A stretch of 64,000 bases of DNA from an uncultured Oscillospiraceae bacterium (GTDB lineage Bacteria; Bacillota; Clostridia; Oscillospirales; Oscillospiraceae), in the NCBI GenBank assembly GCA_947626345.1, contig CANQSF010000009.1:20673-84672 (forward strand), given 5' to 3'. Position 1 is the first letter of the stretch; the number at the start of each line of letters is the position of its first letter. Made by a program: the position numbers and the translations under genes. This document shows, one piece after another, positions 40,192 through 49,430 of the stretch. Under the pieces are notes generated by a model that worked only from the letters and a program-made list of their open reading frames with translations, was not told the DNA's origin and ran no database searches.

Positions 40192-42522
40192 ATGAAGAAA
40201 CTGATTTGCCTGCTTCTGGCGCTTGTCATGGTCCTGAGTCTTGCTGCTTGCGGCGGCGGTTCCGAGCCCACGACTGAGCCCGAAGGCGAAGCGCAGGAGC
40301 CCACGACTGAGCCCGAAGGCGAAGCGCAGGAGCCCGCGACCGAGCCTGAAGGCGAAGCGCAGGAGCCCGCGACCGAGCCCGAGCCCGAAGCAGAGCCCGC
40401 GGCTGAGGTGACCAACCAGGTCATCCTGGGCAGCACCACCGACCTGAGCGGTGACTTCCGCTATCCCGGCTGGGGCGGCAGCTCCGCCGGCGCGGCAGAC
40501 ATCGACATCAACAACCTGACCGTTGGCTACTCCACCATGGAGACCAACCAAGGCGGCGCCTATGTCTGGAACGAGACCGCTGTTCAGGAGCACACCGAGA
40601 CCGAGAATGATGATGGCACCTACACCATCCACATTCAGATCAAGGAAGGCCTGACCTTCTCCGACGGCACCCCCATCACCGCCCAGAACTATCTGGCCCC
40701 CACCCTGGCTCTGGCCAGCCCCGTGGCCATTGGCGCCGGTCTGCCTGGCACCGGCGGCCAGTCCCTGGTAGGCTATGACGCGTTCCACGCCTACACCGGC
40801 CCCGACGCCGCTGCTGAGGGCGAGGAGCCCGCTGAGGCTGAGGAGCCCGCTGAGGCTGAGGAGCCCGCTGAGGCTGAGGAGCCCGCTGAGGGCGAAGAGG
40901 CTGCCGAAGAGGCCGCTCCCGCCGCCGAGGTCAGCAAGGTCTTCTCCGGCATCCGTATGCTGGACGACTACACCTTCGAACTGACTGTCAGCCCCGACTA
41001 CTATCCGTACTATTTCGCTTACACCTACGGCGCTATCAGCCCCTATCCCATGGGCCTGATGACCGGCTCTGACGTCACCGTCATGGACGACGGCGAGGGC
41101 TGCTACCTGTCCGACAACTTCTATGAGAAGAACGGCGAGGACTATGTGAAGGCCGCTGAGATCGAGGCCAACCGCTACGATATCAGCACCTATCCGTACT
41201 CCGGCGCTTACGTCATCTCCGAGTGGGACGAGGGCACCAAGCAGGCGACCCTGACCCTGAACCCCGAGTACCAAGGCAACTTCGAGGGCCAGAAGCCTTC
41301 CATCGAGACCATCATCTACGTGAAGATCGTTGAGGAGACCCAGCTCGACCAGCTGAAGAGCGGCGCTGTGGACGTGCTCAGCGACATCACCGGCGGCGAG
41401 CTGACTAAGTCCGCGCTGGAAGTCGTGGACGGCGAGAACTTTGCCGAGACCCACTATCAGCGCGCCGGCTACGGCAAGATCCAGTTCGACTGCGACTTCG
41501 GACCCACCATGTTCCCCGAGGTCCGTCAGGCCATCGCTTATCTGCTTGACCGCGCTGCCTTCTGCCAGGCCTTCACCGGCGGCTACGGCGTGGTGGTGGA
41601 CGGCCCCTACAGCCCCGACTTCGATATGTGGCAGGCTGTCCGGGACGACATCGAGCTGATCGACTACTCCTATTCTCCCGCCAACGCCGTGAAGGTGCTG
41701 GAGGACGGCGGCTGGATCTACAACTCCAAGGGCGAGCCCTTTGAGGCTGGCGCCGAGGGCGTGGACGCTGTCCGCTACAAGAAGCTGACCGAGGAAGAGG
41801 CCAACGCTGTGGATATCTACGGCAATGACGCCGGCAACAAGGAGTATGCCTCCGTGGCCAACACCGACGGCGTGGAGTACAAGACCGTGGAGATCAACGG
41901 AGAGTACTATATGCCTCTGGCCATCAACTGGTTCGGCTCTCAGCCCAACACCGTCACCGACCTGCTGAGCACCACCCTGGCCAACAGCTCCGACCTGGCT
42001 GAGACCGGCATGGTGATCCGTTCCACCACCGGCGACTTCACCACTCTGACCGGTAACATCTACCGCGACGCCAGCATGGGCTATCTGGGCACTCCGACCT
42101 ATGGCATGTACAACCTGGCCACCGGCTGGAACAACGCCGTTTATGATTACGCCTACAACTGGATGGACGACGTTGCCTACGCCGACTACTCTGTCAACAA
42201 GCTGGTCGACCCGTACGACACGGCCTTCCCCTATGACCTGAGTGCTGAGAAGCTGTCCCTGGAGGACGCCATGGCCGCTTCCGACGGCAAGCTGGGCATG
42301 GATTACCTGTCCTTCGGCATGGTGTACAACGCCCAGACTGAGGACGAGTACAACGCTTGGTGGGAAGCCTACATCGAGCGCTGGAACCAGCTCATGCCGG
42401 ACATCCCCCTGTACTCCAACTACTACTACGACGTGTACAACGCCAAGATTGAGAACTTCAATCCCAGCCCGTTCTTTGGCGCTGCCAGCGCGATCGTTTA
42501 CGCCAACGTCAAGGGTTTCTGA
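40192..42522 (+). CDS. Peptide ABC transporter substrate-binding lipoprotein, operon 1
   Basis: 776 residues, family 5 (DppA/OppA-like) extracytoplasmic binding protein. Lipoprotein signal MKKLICLLLALVMVLSLAAC, acylated Cys20. A linker of four near-identical TEPEGEAQEP-type repeats (about residues 26-65) tethers the domain. The ligand-binding domain shows YTIHIQIKEGLTFSDGTPITAQNY, FGPTMFPEVRQAIAYLLDRAAFCQAF and VLEDGGWIYNSKGEPFEAG. At about residues 205-250 an acidic EEPAEAEEPAEA repeat interrupts it. The domain is larger than usual (about 500 residues). TAGGAGG precedes ATG 40192. It is followed by a terminator that should keep it expressed above the permeases. Confidence 0.93.
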   Translation: MKKLICLLLALVMVLSLAACGGGSEPTTEPEGEAQEPTTEPEGEAQEPATEPEGEAQEPATEPEPEAEPAAEVTNQVILGSTTDLSGDFRYPGWGGSSAGAADIDINNLTVGYSTMETNQGGAYVWNETAVQEHTETENDDGTYTIHIQIKEGLTFSDGTPITAQNYLAPTLALASPVAIGAGLPGTGGQSLVGYDAFHAYTGPDAAAEGEEPAEAEEPAEAEEPAEAEEPAEGEEAAEEAAPAAEVSKVFSGIRMLDDYTFELTVSPDYYPYYFAYTYGAISPYPMGLMTGSDVTVMDDGEGCYLSDNFYEKNGEDYVKAAEIEANRYDISTYPYSGAYVISEWDEGTKQATLTLNPEYQGNFEGQKPSIETIIYVKIVEETQLDQLKSGAVDVLSDITGGELTKSALEVVDGENFAETHYQRAGYGKIQFDCDFGPTMFPEVRQAIAYLLDRAAFCQAFTGGYGVVVDGPYSPDFDMWQAVRDDIELIDYSYSPANAVKVLEDGGWIYNSKGEPFEAGAEGVDAVRYKKLTEEEANAVDIYGNDAGNKEYASVANTDGVEYKTVEINGEYYMPLAINWFGSQPNTVTDLLSTTLANSSDLAETGMVIRSTTGDFTTLTGNIYRDASMGYLGTPTYGMYNLATGWNNAVYDYAYNWMDDVAYADYSVNKLVDPYDTAFPYDLSAEKLSLEDAMAASDGKLGMDYLSFGMVYNAQTEDEYNAWWEAYIERWNQLMPDIPLYSNYYYDVYNAKIENFNPSPFFGAASAIVYANVKGF
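40267..40398 (+). repeat. 33-bp tandem repeat in the lipoprotein linker
   Basis: Three full in-frame units of 33 bases (40267, 40300, 40333) and a fourth partial one, encoding Pro-Thr/Ala-Thr-Glu-Pro-Glu-Gly-Glu-Ala-Gln-Glu. The first two units are identical. Confidence 0.9.
40822..40893 (+). repeat. 18-bp tandem repeat inside the lipoprotein domain
   Basis: Four in-frame units of GAGGAGCCCGCTGAGGCT (last one ending GGC), encoding Glu-Glu-Pro-Ala-Glu-Ala. Near-perfect identity points to slippage and variable copy number. Confidence 0.9.
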
Positions 42523-42565
42523 GTCTTCGCAGTTGACGAAACCATAAAAGGCTAATTATCTGAGG

Positions 42566-42600
42566 ATGAGGCAGCCGAATATCGGCTGCCTCATTTTCTT
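42566..42600 (+). terminator. Terminator between lipoprotein and permease genes
   Basis: Thirteen-bp perfect stem ATGAGGCAGCCGA / TCGGCTGCCTCAT with loop ATA, followed by TTTCTTTC. Partial read-through would set the binding protein to permease ratio. Confidence 0.85.
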
Positions 42601-42660
42601 TCAGAACCAGACACGGATCTTTTCGGCGGATCCAAAATAAAGGAGAAAGGGAGGTTGGCT

Positions 42661-43689
42661 ATGGGCAGATATGTACTCAGACGATGCGGGTATATGCTTT
42701 TGGTCATGATCATTCTTTCCCTGCTGATGTTCCTGGTGTACACCATGATCCCCTATGACCGGGCCGTGACGGAGGCGGAGAGCTTCAAGACGGCCTATAA
42801 GGGCAACCCCAACGCCGCACAGCTTTACGCGGAAAAATTGGCGGATCTGCGCCGACAGCTGGGCACGGACCAGCCGGTCTTGAAGCGGTATCTGGGCTGG
42901 CTTGGGCTGGGGCCCATCAACGGCAAGTACAACGGGATATTCCAGGGGAATTTCGGCTACAGCTATACATATGACCGACCGGTCATCGATGTGTTGAAAA
43001 CGCCGATGCTGAACACGGTGTTCATCAACGTGTTCGCCACGATCCTGGGCCTGGGGATCACCATCCCCCTGGGCATCTTCTGCGCCGTGCACCGGGGCAG
43101 CAAGCGGGATACGGGTATCCAGATCGCCACCATCGTGGGCTACAGCATCCCCAGCTTCATCACCGCTATCATCTTCATTTGGCTGTTCGCCATCATGCTG
43201 GGTTGGTTCCCCGTGTCCGGCATGAAAACGCCTGGGTCAAACTACACCGGTTTAGCGGAGTTGAAGGACAGGTTGTATTATATGAGCCTGCCCCTGATCG
43301 TGATGACGTTCTCCTCTCTGGGCGGCATGACTCGTTACGTCCGCGCCGCCATGACGGAGGCTTTGAGCATGGATTGCATCCGCACGGCCCGGGCCAAGGG
43401 CCTGCGGGAGAAAGTCGTGGTCTACTCCCACGCCTTCCGCAACGCGCTCATCCCCATCATCACCCTGGTCATCGGATGGTTTTTGGGCATCTTTTCCGGC
43501 TCTGTCGTGCTGGAGAATATCTTCGGCCTCAACGGAGTGGGAAGGCTGTACATCAACGCGCTCAACGACAAAGACTTTGAAGTCGTGCTGCTTCTGCAGA
43601 TGTTCTACGTGATCATCGGCCTCATCGGGAACCTGGTGACCGATATCGCCTATGGCATCGCCGATCCGCGCGTCCGGGTCAACAAGTGA
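42661..43689 (+). CDS. Peptide ABC transporter permease B, operon 1
   Basis: 342 residues, DppB/OppB-type inner membrane permease with six predicted helices. TM1 is YMLLVMIILSLLMFLVYTMIPYD. A periplasmic-type loop of about 90 residues follows (typical of B permeases), then the BPD_transp_1 domain with the EAA loop MTEALSMDCIRTARAKGLREKVVVYSHAFRNALIP. ATG 42661 has GGGAGG upstream. An in-frame TTG two codons earlier lies in the ribosome site. It pairs with the next permease. Confidence 0.93.
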   Translation: MGRYVLRRCGYMLLVMIILSLLMFLVYTMIPYDRAVTEAESFKTAYKGNPNAAQLYAEKLADLRRQLGTDQPVLKRYLGWLGLGPINGKYNGIFQGNFGYSYTYDRPVIDVLKTPMLNTVFINVFATILGLGITIPLGIFCAVHRGSKRDTGIQIATIVGYSIPSFITAIIFIWLFAIMLGWFPVSGMKTPGSNYTGLAELKDRLYYMSLPLIVMTFSSLGGMTRYVRAAMTEALSMDCIRTARAKGLREKVVVYSHAFRNALIPIITLVIGWFLGIFSGSVVLENIFGLNGVGRLYINALNDKDFEVVLLLQMFYVIIGLIGNLVTDIAYGIADPRVRVNK

Positions 43690-43703
43690 GGGAGGAAAAG
43701 GAC

Positions 43704-45641
43704 GTGAGTAAGAATAGAAATTCCTCCCAAGCCGTGAAAAAGCGCGGCTGGCTGGGCCGGATGTTCTTCGGCGCCAGCAAGAGCGTGCGGGACGAGCGCT
43801 ATGACAGTCCCGGAAAGCTGGCCTTCAAGCGGTTCTTCCAGACCCCCGTGGCCGTGGTGGCCGTGGTGGTGCTGGTCGCGATGTTCGGGTTCGTGTTCAT
43901 CGGCTCGGCCATCGAACCGGTGGATTTGACCGAGGCCGGCGCGGAGATGCTGCACAGCAACGTGGCCCCCACCCAGAGCTTCATGAAGATCCCCGCTGAC
44001 ATGAAGGACGGCGCCGTAGACATTTCCTCCCAGGGCACGTTTACCATCGGTGTTTCCACGGACGGGAACGTGTACATGTGGGGCTTCAACCCCAACTCCG
44101 CCACCAACGACAAGATCAACGTGCTGAATGTGCCGGAGGAAGTGAAAAACAGCAAGATCGTTCACGTGGCGGCCGGCGCCGACCACTGCGTGGCCATCAG
44201 CGAGGACGGCCATGTGTACTGCTGGGGCGCCTATGACGTGGGCCAGTATGGCCTGGACGGGTCGATGATCGCGGCCGCCAGAAAGCAGCCCGATGAGCTG
44301 ATCAACGGCACCATCGACGCCAGCCAGGTGCAGCAGCTCACCTGCGGCAACCAGGTGACGGCCATCCTGATGAAGGACGGCACGATCTACGCTTGGGGCA
44401 ACGACGGTCTGAGCGCCACCAACCTTTCCTCCGTTATCAAGTATAACAACAACGAGGCCCGGCTGGTGAAGGTGGCCTTCACCACTGACGGCATCTATGG
44501 CATCGACGAAAACGGCGTCTTTGTGCCCGGAAAGTCCACCAAATTCAACACGGTGACAGTCACCGACGAGAAAGGCGCGGTCACCACGACTTCGCTGGAG
44601 GAGCTGATCAACGGGCGGAAGCTCGTGGACATCGCCGCCACGGGCAACGCCCTCGCCCTTGTCACTGAGGACGGCGACGTGATCGTGTCCGGCATGAAGA
44701 CCCCTGTGCCGACCATCCCCGAGGGGGACGAGGTCAAGCAGGTCTCCGCCGGTACGCGCCACTTCGTGCTGGTGACGGAGCAGGGGCGGGTATATGCCTG
44801 GGGCCAGAACTACCGGAACCAGTGCGAGGTGCCTGAGAAGTTCACCGAGGCCGGCGCGGTGGATCAGGTGTTTGCCAGCGGGTTCCAGAACTACGCCTTT
44901 AAGGACGGCAAGTTCGTGGGCGCGTGGGGCCTGAAGGGCTATCTGATGGGCACAGACGAGATGGGCCGTGATATCTTCATCCGGCTCATGAACGGCGGCA
45001 AGATGACCATGACCGTGGGCGCGGTGGCCGTCATCATCTCCACCATCATCGGCATCATCATCGGCTGCCTGTCCGGTTACTTCGGTGGCATGACGGATAT
45101 GCTGCTGATGCGGTTCACGGAGATCTGCGGCTCCATCCCGTTCTTGCCCTTCGCATTGGTGCTGTCGGTCATACTGCAGGCGTCGAACCTGCAGGAGAAC
45201 ACGCGAATATTCATCATCATGGTGATCCTGGGCGTGCTGAGCTGGACGGGCCTGGCCCATATGGTCCGTGGCCAGATCCTGGCGGAGCGCGAGAAGGAGT
45301 TCGTCACCGCCGCCCGGAGCATGGGCGTGCGGGAGCGGCGCATCGCGTTCAAGCACATCCTGCCCAACATCGTTTCGGTCATCTTGGTCACCCTGACGCT
45401 GGACTTTGCCGGATGCATGCTGACAGAATCCAGCCTGTCCTACCTGGGCTTTGGCGTGCAGCTCCCCAGGCCGACCTGGGGCAACATGCTCAACGGCGCG
45501 AGAAACGCGCTGGTCATCCAGTCCTACTGGTGGAGATGGGTGTTCCCCGCGCTGTTCCTGTCCATTGTCGTCATCTGCATAAATGTCATCGGCGACACGC
45601 TCAGAGATGTGCTCGACCCGAAAACGGAGGTGGATAGATGA
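43704..45641 (+). CDS. Peptide ABC transporter permease C with RCC1-like beta-propeller insertion
   Basis: 645 residues, about twice the usual size. The C-terminal 230 residues are a normal DppC/OppC permease (LMGTDEMGRDIFIRL, EAA loop FVTAARSMGVRERRIAFKHILPNI). TM1 is at about 47-68. Between TM1 and the GTDxxGRD motif, where relatives have some 40-50 residues, lie about 345 residues with seven tandem RCC1-like units. Examples are VYMWGFN (124-130), VYCWGAY (171-177), IYAWGND (228-234), degenerate units near 253-276 and 307-332, VYAWGQN (363-369) and FVGAWG (404-409), each preceded by a V-x-A-G-x-x-H-x-x-A/V-I/L-type strand. This would form one extracytoplasmic seven-bladed propeller. GTG 43704 follows GGGAGG. 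It overlaps the next gene by four bases. Confidence 0.88.
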   Translation: MSKNRNSSQAVKKRGWLGRMFFGASKSVRDERYDSPGKLAFKRFFQTPVAVVAVVVLVAMFGFVFIGSAIEPVDLTEAGAEMLHSNVAPTQSFMKIPADMKDGAVDISSQGTFTIGVSTDGNVYMWGFNPNSATNDKINVLNVPEEVKNSKIVHVAAGADHCVAISEDGHVYCWGAYDVGQYGLDGSMIAAARKQPDELINGTIDASQVQQLTCGNQVTAILMKDGTIYAWGNDGLSATNLSSVIKYNNNEARLVKVAFTTDGIYGIDENGVFVPGKSTKFNTVTVTDEKGAVTTTSLEELINGRKLVDIAATGNALALVTEDGDVIVSGMKTPVPTIPEGDEVKQVSAGTRHFVLVTEQGRVYAWGQNYRNQCEVPEKFTEAGAVDQVFASGFQNYAFKDGKFVGAWGLKGYLMGTDEMGRDIFIRLMNGGKMTMTVGAVAVIISTIIGIIIGCLSGYFGGMTDMLLMRFTEICGSIPFLPFALVLSVILQASNLQENTRIFIIMVILGVLSWTGLAHMVRGQILAEREKEFVTAARSMGVRERRIAFKHILPNIVSVILVTLTLDFAGCMLTESSLSYLGFGVQLPRPTWGNMLNGARNALVIQSYWWRWVFPALFLSIVVICINVIGDTLRDVLDPKTEVDR

Positions 45642-46669
45642 TGGAAAAGACGAACGATCATCTGCTTGAGATTAAGCACCTGATGACCTTCTTCAAGACG
45701 AGGAACGGCATCGTCAAAGCGGTGAACGACGTTTCCTATACCCTGGACGAGGGCAAGACCATCGGTATCGTGGGCGAGTCCGGCTCGGGCAAGTCCGTTT
45801 CCGCCATGAGCATCCTCCAGCTTCTGGACGCCAACGGTTTTATCGAATCCGGCGAGATCATTTTTGAGGGCCGGGAGCTGACCAAGCTGTCCAAGGAGGA
45901 GATGTACCACATCCGCGGCAACGCCATTTCCGTGATCTTCCAGGAGCCTATGACCAGCCTTAACCCGGTGTTCACCGTGGACAGGCAGCTGTGCGAGCCG
46001 TTCATGATCCACCAGGGGCTGAATAAGAAGCAGGCCCATGAACAGGCCCTGAAAATGCTCTATGACGTTCAGATCCCCAACCCCGAGTCGGTCATCCGCC
46101 AGTATCCCCATCAGCTGTCCGGCGGTATGCGCCAGCGGGTGATGATCGCCATGGCCCTGGCCTGCCGGCCCAAGATCCTGATCGCCGACGAGCCCACCAC
46201 GGCTCTGGACGTGACCATCCAGGCGCAGATCTTGCGGCTGATGAACGACCTGCAAAAGGAGAAGGGGACCAGCATCATCTTCATCACCCATGACCTGGGC
46301 GTGATCAACGAGATGGCCGACGACGTGGCTGTCATGTACTGCGGCCAGGTGGTGGAGAAGGCCTCCGCCCGGGTGATTTTCTCCGACTGCCCCAAGAACC
46401 ACCCCTACACGGAAGGGTTGATGACATCCATCCCCCGGCTGAACGCCATCGACAAGAAGATCGAACCCATCCCCGGCGTGGTGCCCCATCCGCTGGACCT
46501 GCCCAAGGGCTGCAAGTTCGCTCCCCGCTGCAAGTATTGCACCCAGAAGTGCATCGACGAGGAGCCCGACCTGCAGGATATGGGCGACGGTCAGCTGATC
46601 CGGTGCTTCTATCCCGAAAAGGAGGTAAGGTGCAGTGAAGAGCACAAAAAAATTACTGTCAATCAGTAA
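45638..46669 (+). CDS. Peptide ABC transporter ATPase D, operon 1
   Basis: 343 residues, DppD/OppD-type ATPase of normal length. Walker [14 protein letters not shown]-loop [14 protein letters not shown], signature [15 protein letters not shown], Walker [16 protein letters not shown]-loop FITHDLGV. The C-terminal Opp/Dpp extension has the cysteines [14 protein letters not shown] of the [4Fe-4S]-type motif seen in this family. GGAGG precedes the start, and ATGA overlaps the permease stop. It pairs with the next ATPase. Confidence 0.95.
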   Translation: MMEKTNDHLLEIKHLMTFFKTRNGIVKAVNDVSYTLDEGKTIGIVGESGSGKSVSAMSILQLLDANGFIESGEIIFEGRELTKLSKEEMYHIRGNAISVIFQEPMTSLNPVFTVDRQLCEPFMIHQGLNKKQAHEQALKMLYDVQIPNPESVIRQYPHQLSGGMRQRVMIAMALACRPKILIADEPTTALDVTIQAQILRLMNDLQKEKGTSIIFITHDLGVINEMADDVAVMYCGQVVEKASARVIFSDCPKNHPYTEGLMTSIPRLNAIDKKIEPIPGVVPHPLDLPKGCKFAPRCKYCTQKCIDEEPDLQDMGDGQLIRCFYPEKEVRCSEEHKKITVNQ

Positions 46670-48245
46670 TCTGAAAAAATACTTCCCTGTGGCAAAGACC
46701 TCCCTATTTCAGCGCGAGCAGCTGTATGTCCGCGCCAACGAGGATATTTCCCTGGATATCTTTGAGGGCGAGACTCTGGGCGTGGTGGGCGAGTCCGGCT
46801 GCGGCAAGTCCACGCTGGGCCGTGTGCTGCTCCAGCTCTATACCCAGACCGCCGGCACCACCATGTATTACGGTTCCACCCTGGCCGATACGGCGCCGCT
46901 GTATGTGGAGAACACCCTGAAGGACCTGGGGAAGTACAAGGAAAAGCTGAAAAAAGCGTCCGCCAAGGTGGCGGAGCTGGACAAAAAGGTCGAGGATCTG
47001 GGCGGCAAGGACAAAGCCGACTTCTACACCCTCCAGGAGCAGAACCTGGCTCACTGCGAAGAGCAGACCTGCCTGGTGAATATCGTCAAGATCATGGGCG
47101 GCTTCTTTGCCGTGGATGAGAATGACGCCGGGCGCAATCTGCTGCTCAAGCAGTACAATGAGCAGGTGAAGCGCCGTAAGGCCAGGGAAGTGCTGCTCAA
47201 GGCAAAGCTGGATTACGACAGCCTTTTGGAAGATCCGAAGGGGGACAGCCGTACGGCGTCCGCCAAGAGCAAGCTGGACGAGGCCCAGAAGGAATTCGAC
47301 GCCTGCGACAGCGCCGTAAAGGCGGTGGACGCCCAGCTGGACGAGCTGCGGGCAAAGTATGCCGGCAACGAGGAATTCGCCAAGTACGAGGCCATGCGGG
47401 ACGACGGGATCGACCTGTCCAGGCTGAAGTACAACGAGATGCGCCTGTTCCGGAAGGACCTGCAGATCATCTTCCAGGACCCCTATTCTAGCCTGAACCC
47501 CCGTATGACGGTCGGCCAGATCATCGAGGAGGGCCTGTTGACCCATAACTTCTTCAAGCACGGGTCGGACAAGATGCGCGAGCACATCCTCAACACCATG
47601 GAAATGTGCGGCCTGCAGGATTACATGTTCCACCGCTATCCGCACCAGTTCTCCGGCGGCCAGCGCCAGCGTGTGGCCATTGCCCGTGCCCTGGCGGTAC
47701 AGCCGAAGTTCATCGTCTGCGACGAGTGCGTGTCCGCGCTGGATGTGTCCATCCAGTCCCAGATCATCAACCTGCTGCAGGAGCTGAAGGATAAGCAGAA
47801 CCTGACCTATATGTTCATCAGCCACGACCTGTCGGTGGTCCGCTATATCTCTGACCGCATCTGCGTCATGTACCTGGGTAATGTTGTGGAGCTGGGCGAC
47901 AGCGAAACGATCTTTAAAGACCCCCGCCATCCCTATACGGTGGCGCTGCTGTCTGCCATCCCTACCACGGATGTGGACGCGCTCAAGAGGGACCGTATCC
48001 TGCTGGAGGGCAACATCCCCAGTCCCATCAAGCCGCCTTCCGGATGCAAGTTCCACACCCGGTGCTATATGGCCTGCGACAAGTGCAAGACCGTGCCGCC
48101 GGAGCTGACGGAGATCGAGCCTGGCCACTATCTGGCCTGCCACTTCCCCCAGAAGAAGCTGGCGGAGGACGGCTCGTACCTGTTCGAGATGCCGAAGATG
48201 GTGAACGTGTCTCGGCATACCGAGGACGCCCCCAAGGCGGACTGA
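46635..48245 (+). CDS. Peptide ABC transporter ATPase F with coiled-coil insertion, operon 1
   Basis: 536 residues, OppF/DppF type. Walker [14 protein letters not shown] is at 52-64, Q-loop [14 protein letters not shown] at about 280, signature [15 protein letters not shown], Walker [15 protein letters not shown] (Cys replaces the usual Pro after DE), and C-terminal cysteines [14 protein letters not shown]. About 190 extra residues (82-270) lie between Walker A and the Q-loop, highly charged and helical, with heptad-like patterns ([21 protein letters not shown]). The GTG start at 46635 has GGAGG nine bases upstream and lies inside the preceding gene by 35 bases. Confidence 0.92.
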   Translation: MKSTKKLLSISNLKKYFPVAKTSLFQREQLYVRANEDISLDIFEGETLGVVGESGCGKSTLGRVLLQLYTQTAGTTMYYGSTLADTAPLYVENTLKDLGKYKEKLKKASAKVAELDKKVEDLGGKDKADFYTLQEQNLAHCEEQTCLVNIVKIMGGFFAVDENDAGRNLLLKQYNEQVKRRKAREVLLKAKLDYDSLLEDPKGDSRTASAKSKLDEAQKEFDACDSAVKAVDAQLDELRAKYAGNEEFAKYEAMRDDGIDLSRLKYNEMRLFRKDLQIIFQDPYSSLNPRMTVGQIIEEGLLTHNFFKHGSDKMREHILNTMEMCGLQDYMFHRYPHQFSGGQRQRVAIARALAVQPKFIVCDECVSALDVSIQSQIINLLQELKDKQNLTYMFISHDLSVVRYISDRICVMYLGNVVELGDSETIFKDPRHPYTVALLSAIPTTDVDALKRDRILLEGNIPSPIKPPSGCKFHTRCYMACDKCKTVPPELTEIEPGHYLACHFPQKKLAEDGSYLFEMPKMVNVSRHTEDAPKAD

Positions 48246-48252
48246 GCAGGCC

Positions 48253-48453
48253 ATGTCTGTTCTGGGCCGCCTCCGGTCGAAACCGGACCCGGAGAAGGAG
48301 AGACAGCTGCGGGAGGGCATGGAGAACACCCACCTGTCGTGGAAGGATAAGTTTGCCATGGTCTTTTCCGCGTACGTTGTGCTGCTGCTCCCCGCCATAC
48401 TGGTCATCGTGGGCTTCGGCCTGCTGGTCCTTTGGATCTTCGGGGCGATATGA
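48253..48453 (+). CDS. Small membrane protein ending operon 1
   Basis: 66 residues. A charged N-terminal half (KPDPEKERQLREGMENTHLSWKDK) is followed by one or two hydrophobic stretches (FAMVFSAYVVLLLPAILVIVGFGLLVLWIFG). No family recognised. It starts seven bases after the ATPase F stop, with a weak AGCAGG site. Operon 2 also ends in a small membrane protein gene, so the position suggests an accessory of the transporter, though the two proteins are not alike. Confidence 0.65.
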   Translation: MSVLGRLRSKPDPEKERQLREGMENTHLSWKDKFAMVFSAYVVLLLPAILVIVGFGLLVLWIFGAI

Positions 48454-48462
48454 ATCAACGAA

Positions 48463-48496
48463 CGGCCCGGACGGAACCTCCACCCGGGCCGCTTGC
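48463..48496 (+). terminator. Terminator of operon 1
   Basis: CGGCCCGG (48463-48470) pairs with CCGGGCCG (48484-48491), 13-base interior, followed by CTTGC. Moderate strength. Confidence 0.55.
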
Positions 48497-48571
48497 TTAT
48501 GAAAAACATGCCCTCATAATCCGCCGGGGCCCCACATAGGATGTACCAAGATCAAGCCGGAGGTACATTTT

Positions 48572-49348
48572 GTGGGAAAACTGCGGACCATGCTTATGAG
48601 ACACCGCCGGATACTGGGGCCGGCAGCCCTGGTGCTGGCAGTGATCGCCATATTCTGGGTGGTGAACAGCCCGGCGGTGGTGGGCGTATCCGCCTCGGCA
48701 AAGGAGCTGCCCATTTACTGCGTGCAGCGCAGCGACAAGGCCGTCAGCCTCACCTTTGACGCCGCCTGGGGCAACGAGGACACCCAAACGCTCATCGATA
48801 TCCTGAACCGGTACGGCGTGAAGGCGACGTTTTTCCTGGTGGGTCAGTGGGTGGACAAATATCCGGAGAGCGTGAAGGCCCTGGCCGACGCGGGGATGGA
48901 GATCGGCAACCACTCGGACACTCATCCCCATATGTCGGGGCTGTCGGAGAAACAGATCATCGATGAGGTGAGCCTCTGCTCCGGGAAGATCCAGGAGATC
49001 ACGGGGGGAGAGGTGAAGCTTTTCCGCTGCCCGTACGGGGAGTATGACGACGAGGTGATCACCACCCTGCGGGGGATGGGGCTGTATCCCATCCAGTGGG
49101 ATGTGGATTCGCTGGACTGGAAGGACCTGGAAGCGGACGAGATCACCAAGCGCATCACATCCAATGTGTCGCCGGGGAGCGTCGTGCTGTTTCACAACGC
49201 AGGCAAAAATACCCCGGAGGCGCTGCCGGGCATCATCGAGTACCTGCTGAGCGAGGGATATTCCATCGTGCCGGTGTCGGAGCTGCTGCTGAGCGGCCAG
49301 TACGACGTGGACAACACCGGCCGGATGATCGCCGACACGGGGGCGTGA
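48572..49348 (+). CDS. Polysaccharide deacetylase (PdaB-like)
   Basis: 258 residues with an N-terminal membrane anchor or signal (ILGPAALVLAVIAIFWVVNS). The NodB domain starts at KAVSLTFDAAWGNEDTQTL (catalytic and metal Asp pair area) and includes the metal motif HSDTHPHM, the RCPYGEYDDEV segment and the C-terminal GSVVLFHNAGKNT (His). PdaB-type enzymes act on spore cortex peptidoglycan, which suits the sporulation genes elsewhere. The GTG start has GGAGG eight bases upstream. Confidence 0.88.
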   Translation: MGKLRTMLMRHRRILGPAALVLAVIAIFWVVNSPAVVGVSASAKELPIYCVQRSDKAVSLTFDAAWGNEDTQTLIDILNRYGVKATFFLVGQWVDKYPESVKALADAGMEIGNHSDTHPHMSGLSEKQIIDEVSLCSGKIQEITGGEVKLFRCPYGEYDDEVITTLRGMGLYPIQWDVDSLDWKDLEADEITKRITSNVSPGSVVLFHNAGKNTPEALPGIIEYLLSEGYSIVPVSELLLSGQYDVDNTGRMIADTGA

Positions 49349-49430
49349 GAGCCATTACTTATGATTATTTTCCATGCGTCACCATGACACGACGTGCAGG
49401 TCCATGACCTGACAGAAAGAAGGATCACGA

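Noticed and set aside
43704..45641. Permease plus propeller as two genes joined by error
   Set aside because: The propeller lies between TM1 and TM2 of the same permease with continuous frame and correct topology. An accidental join would not place it inside the permease.
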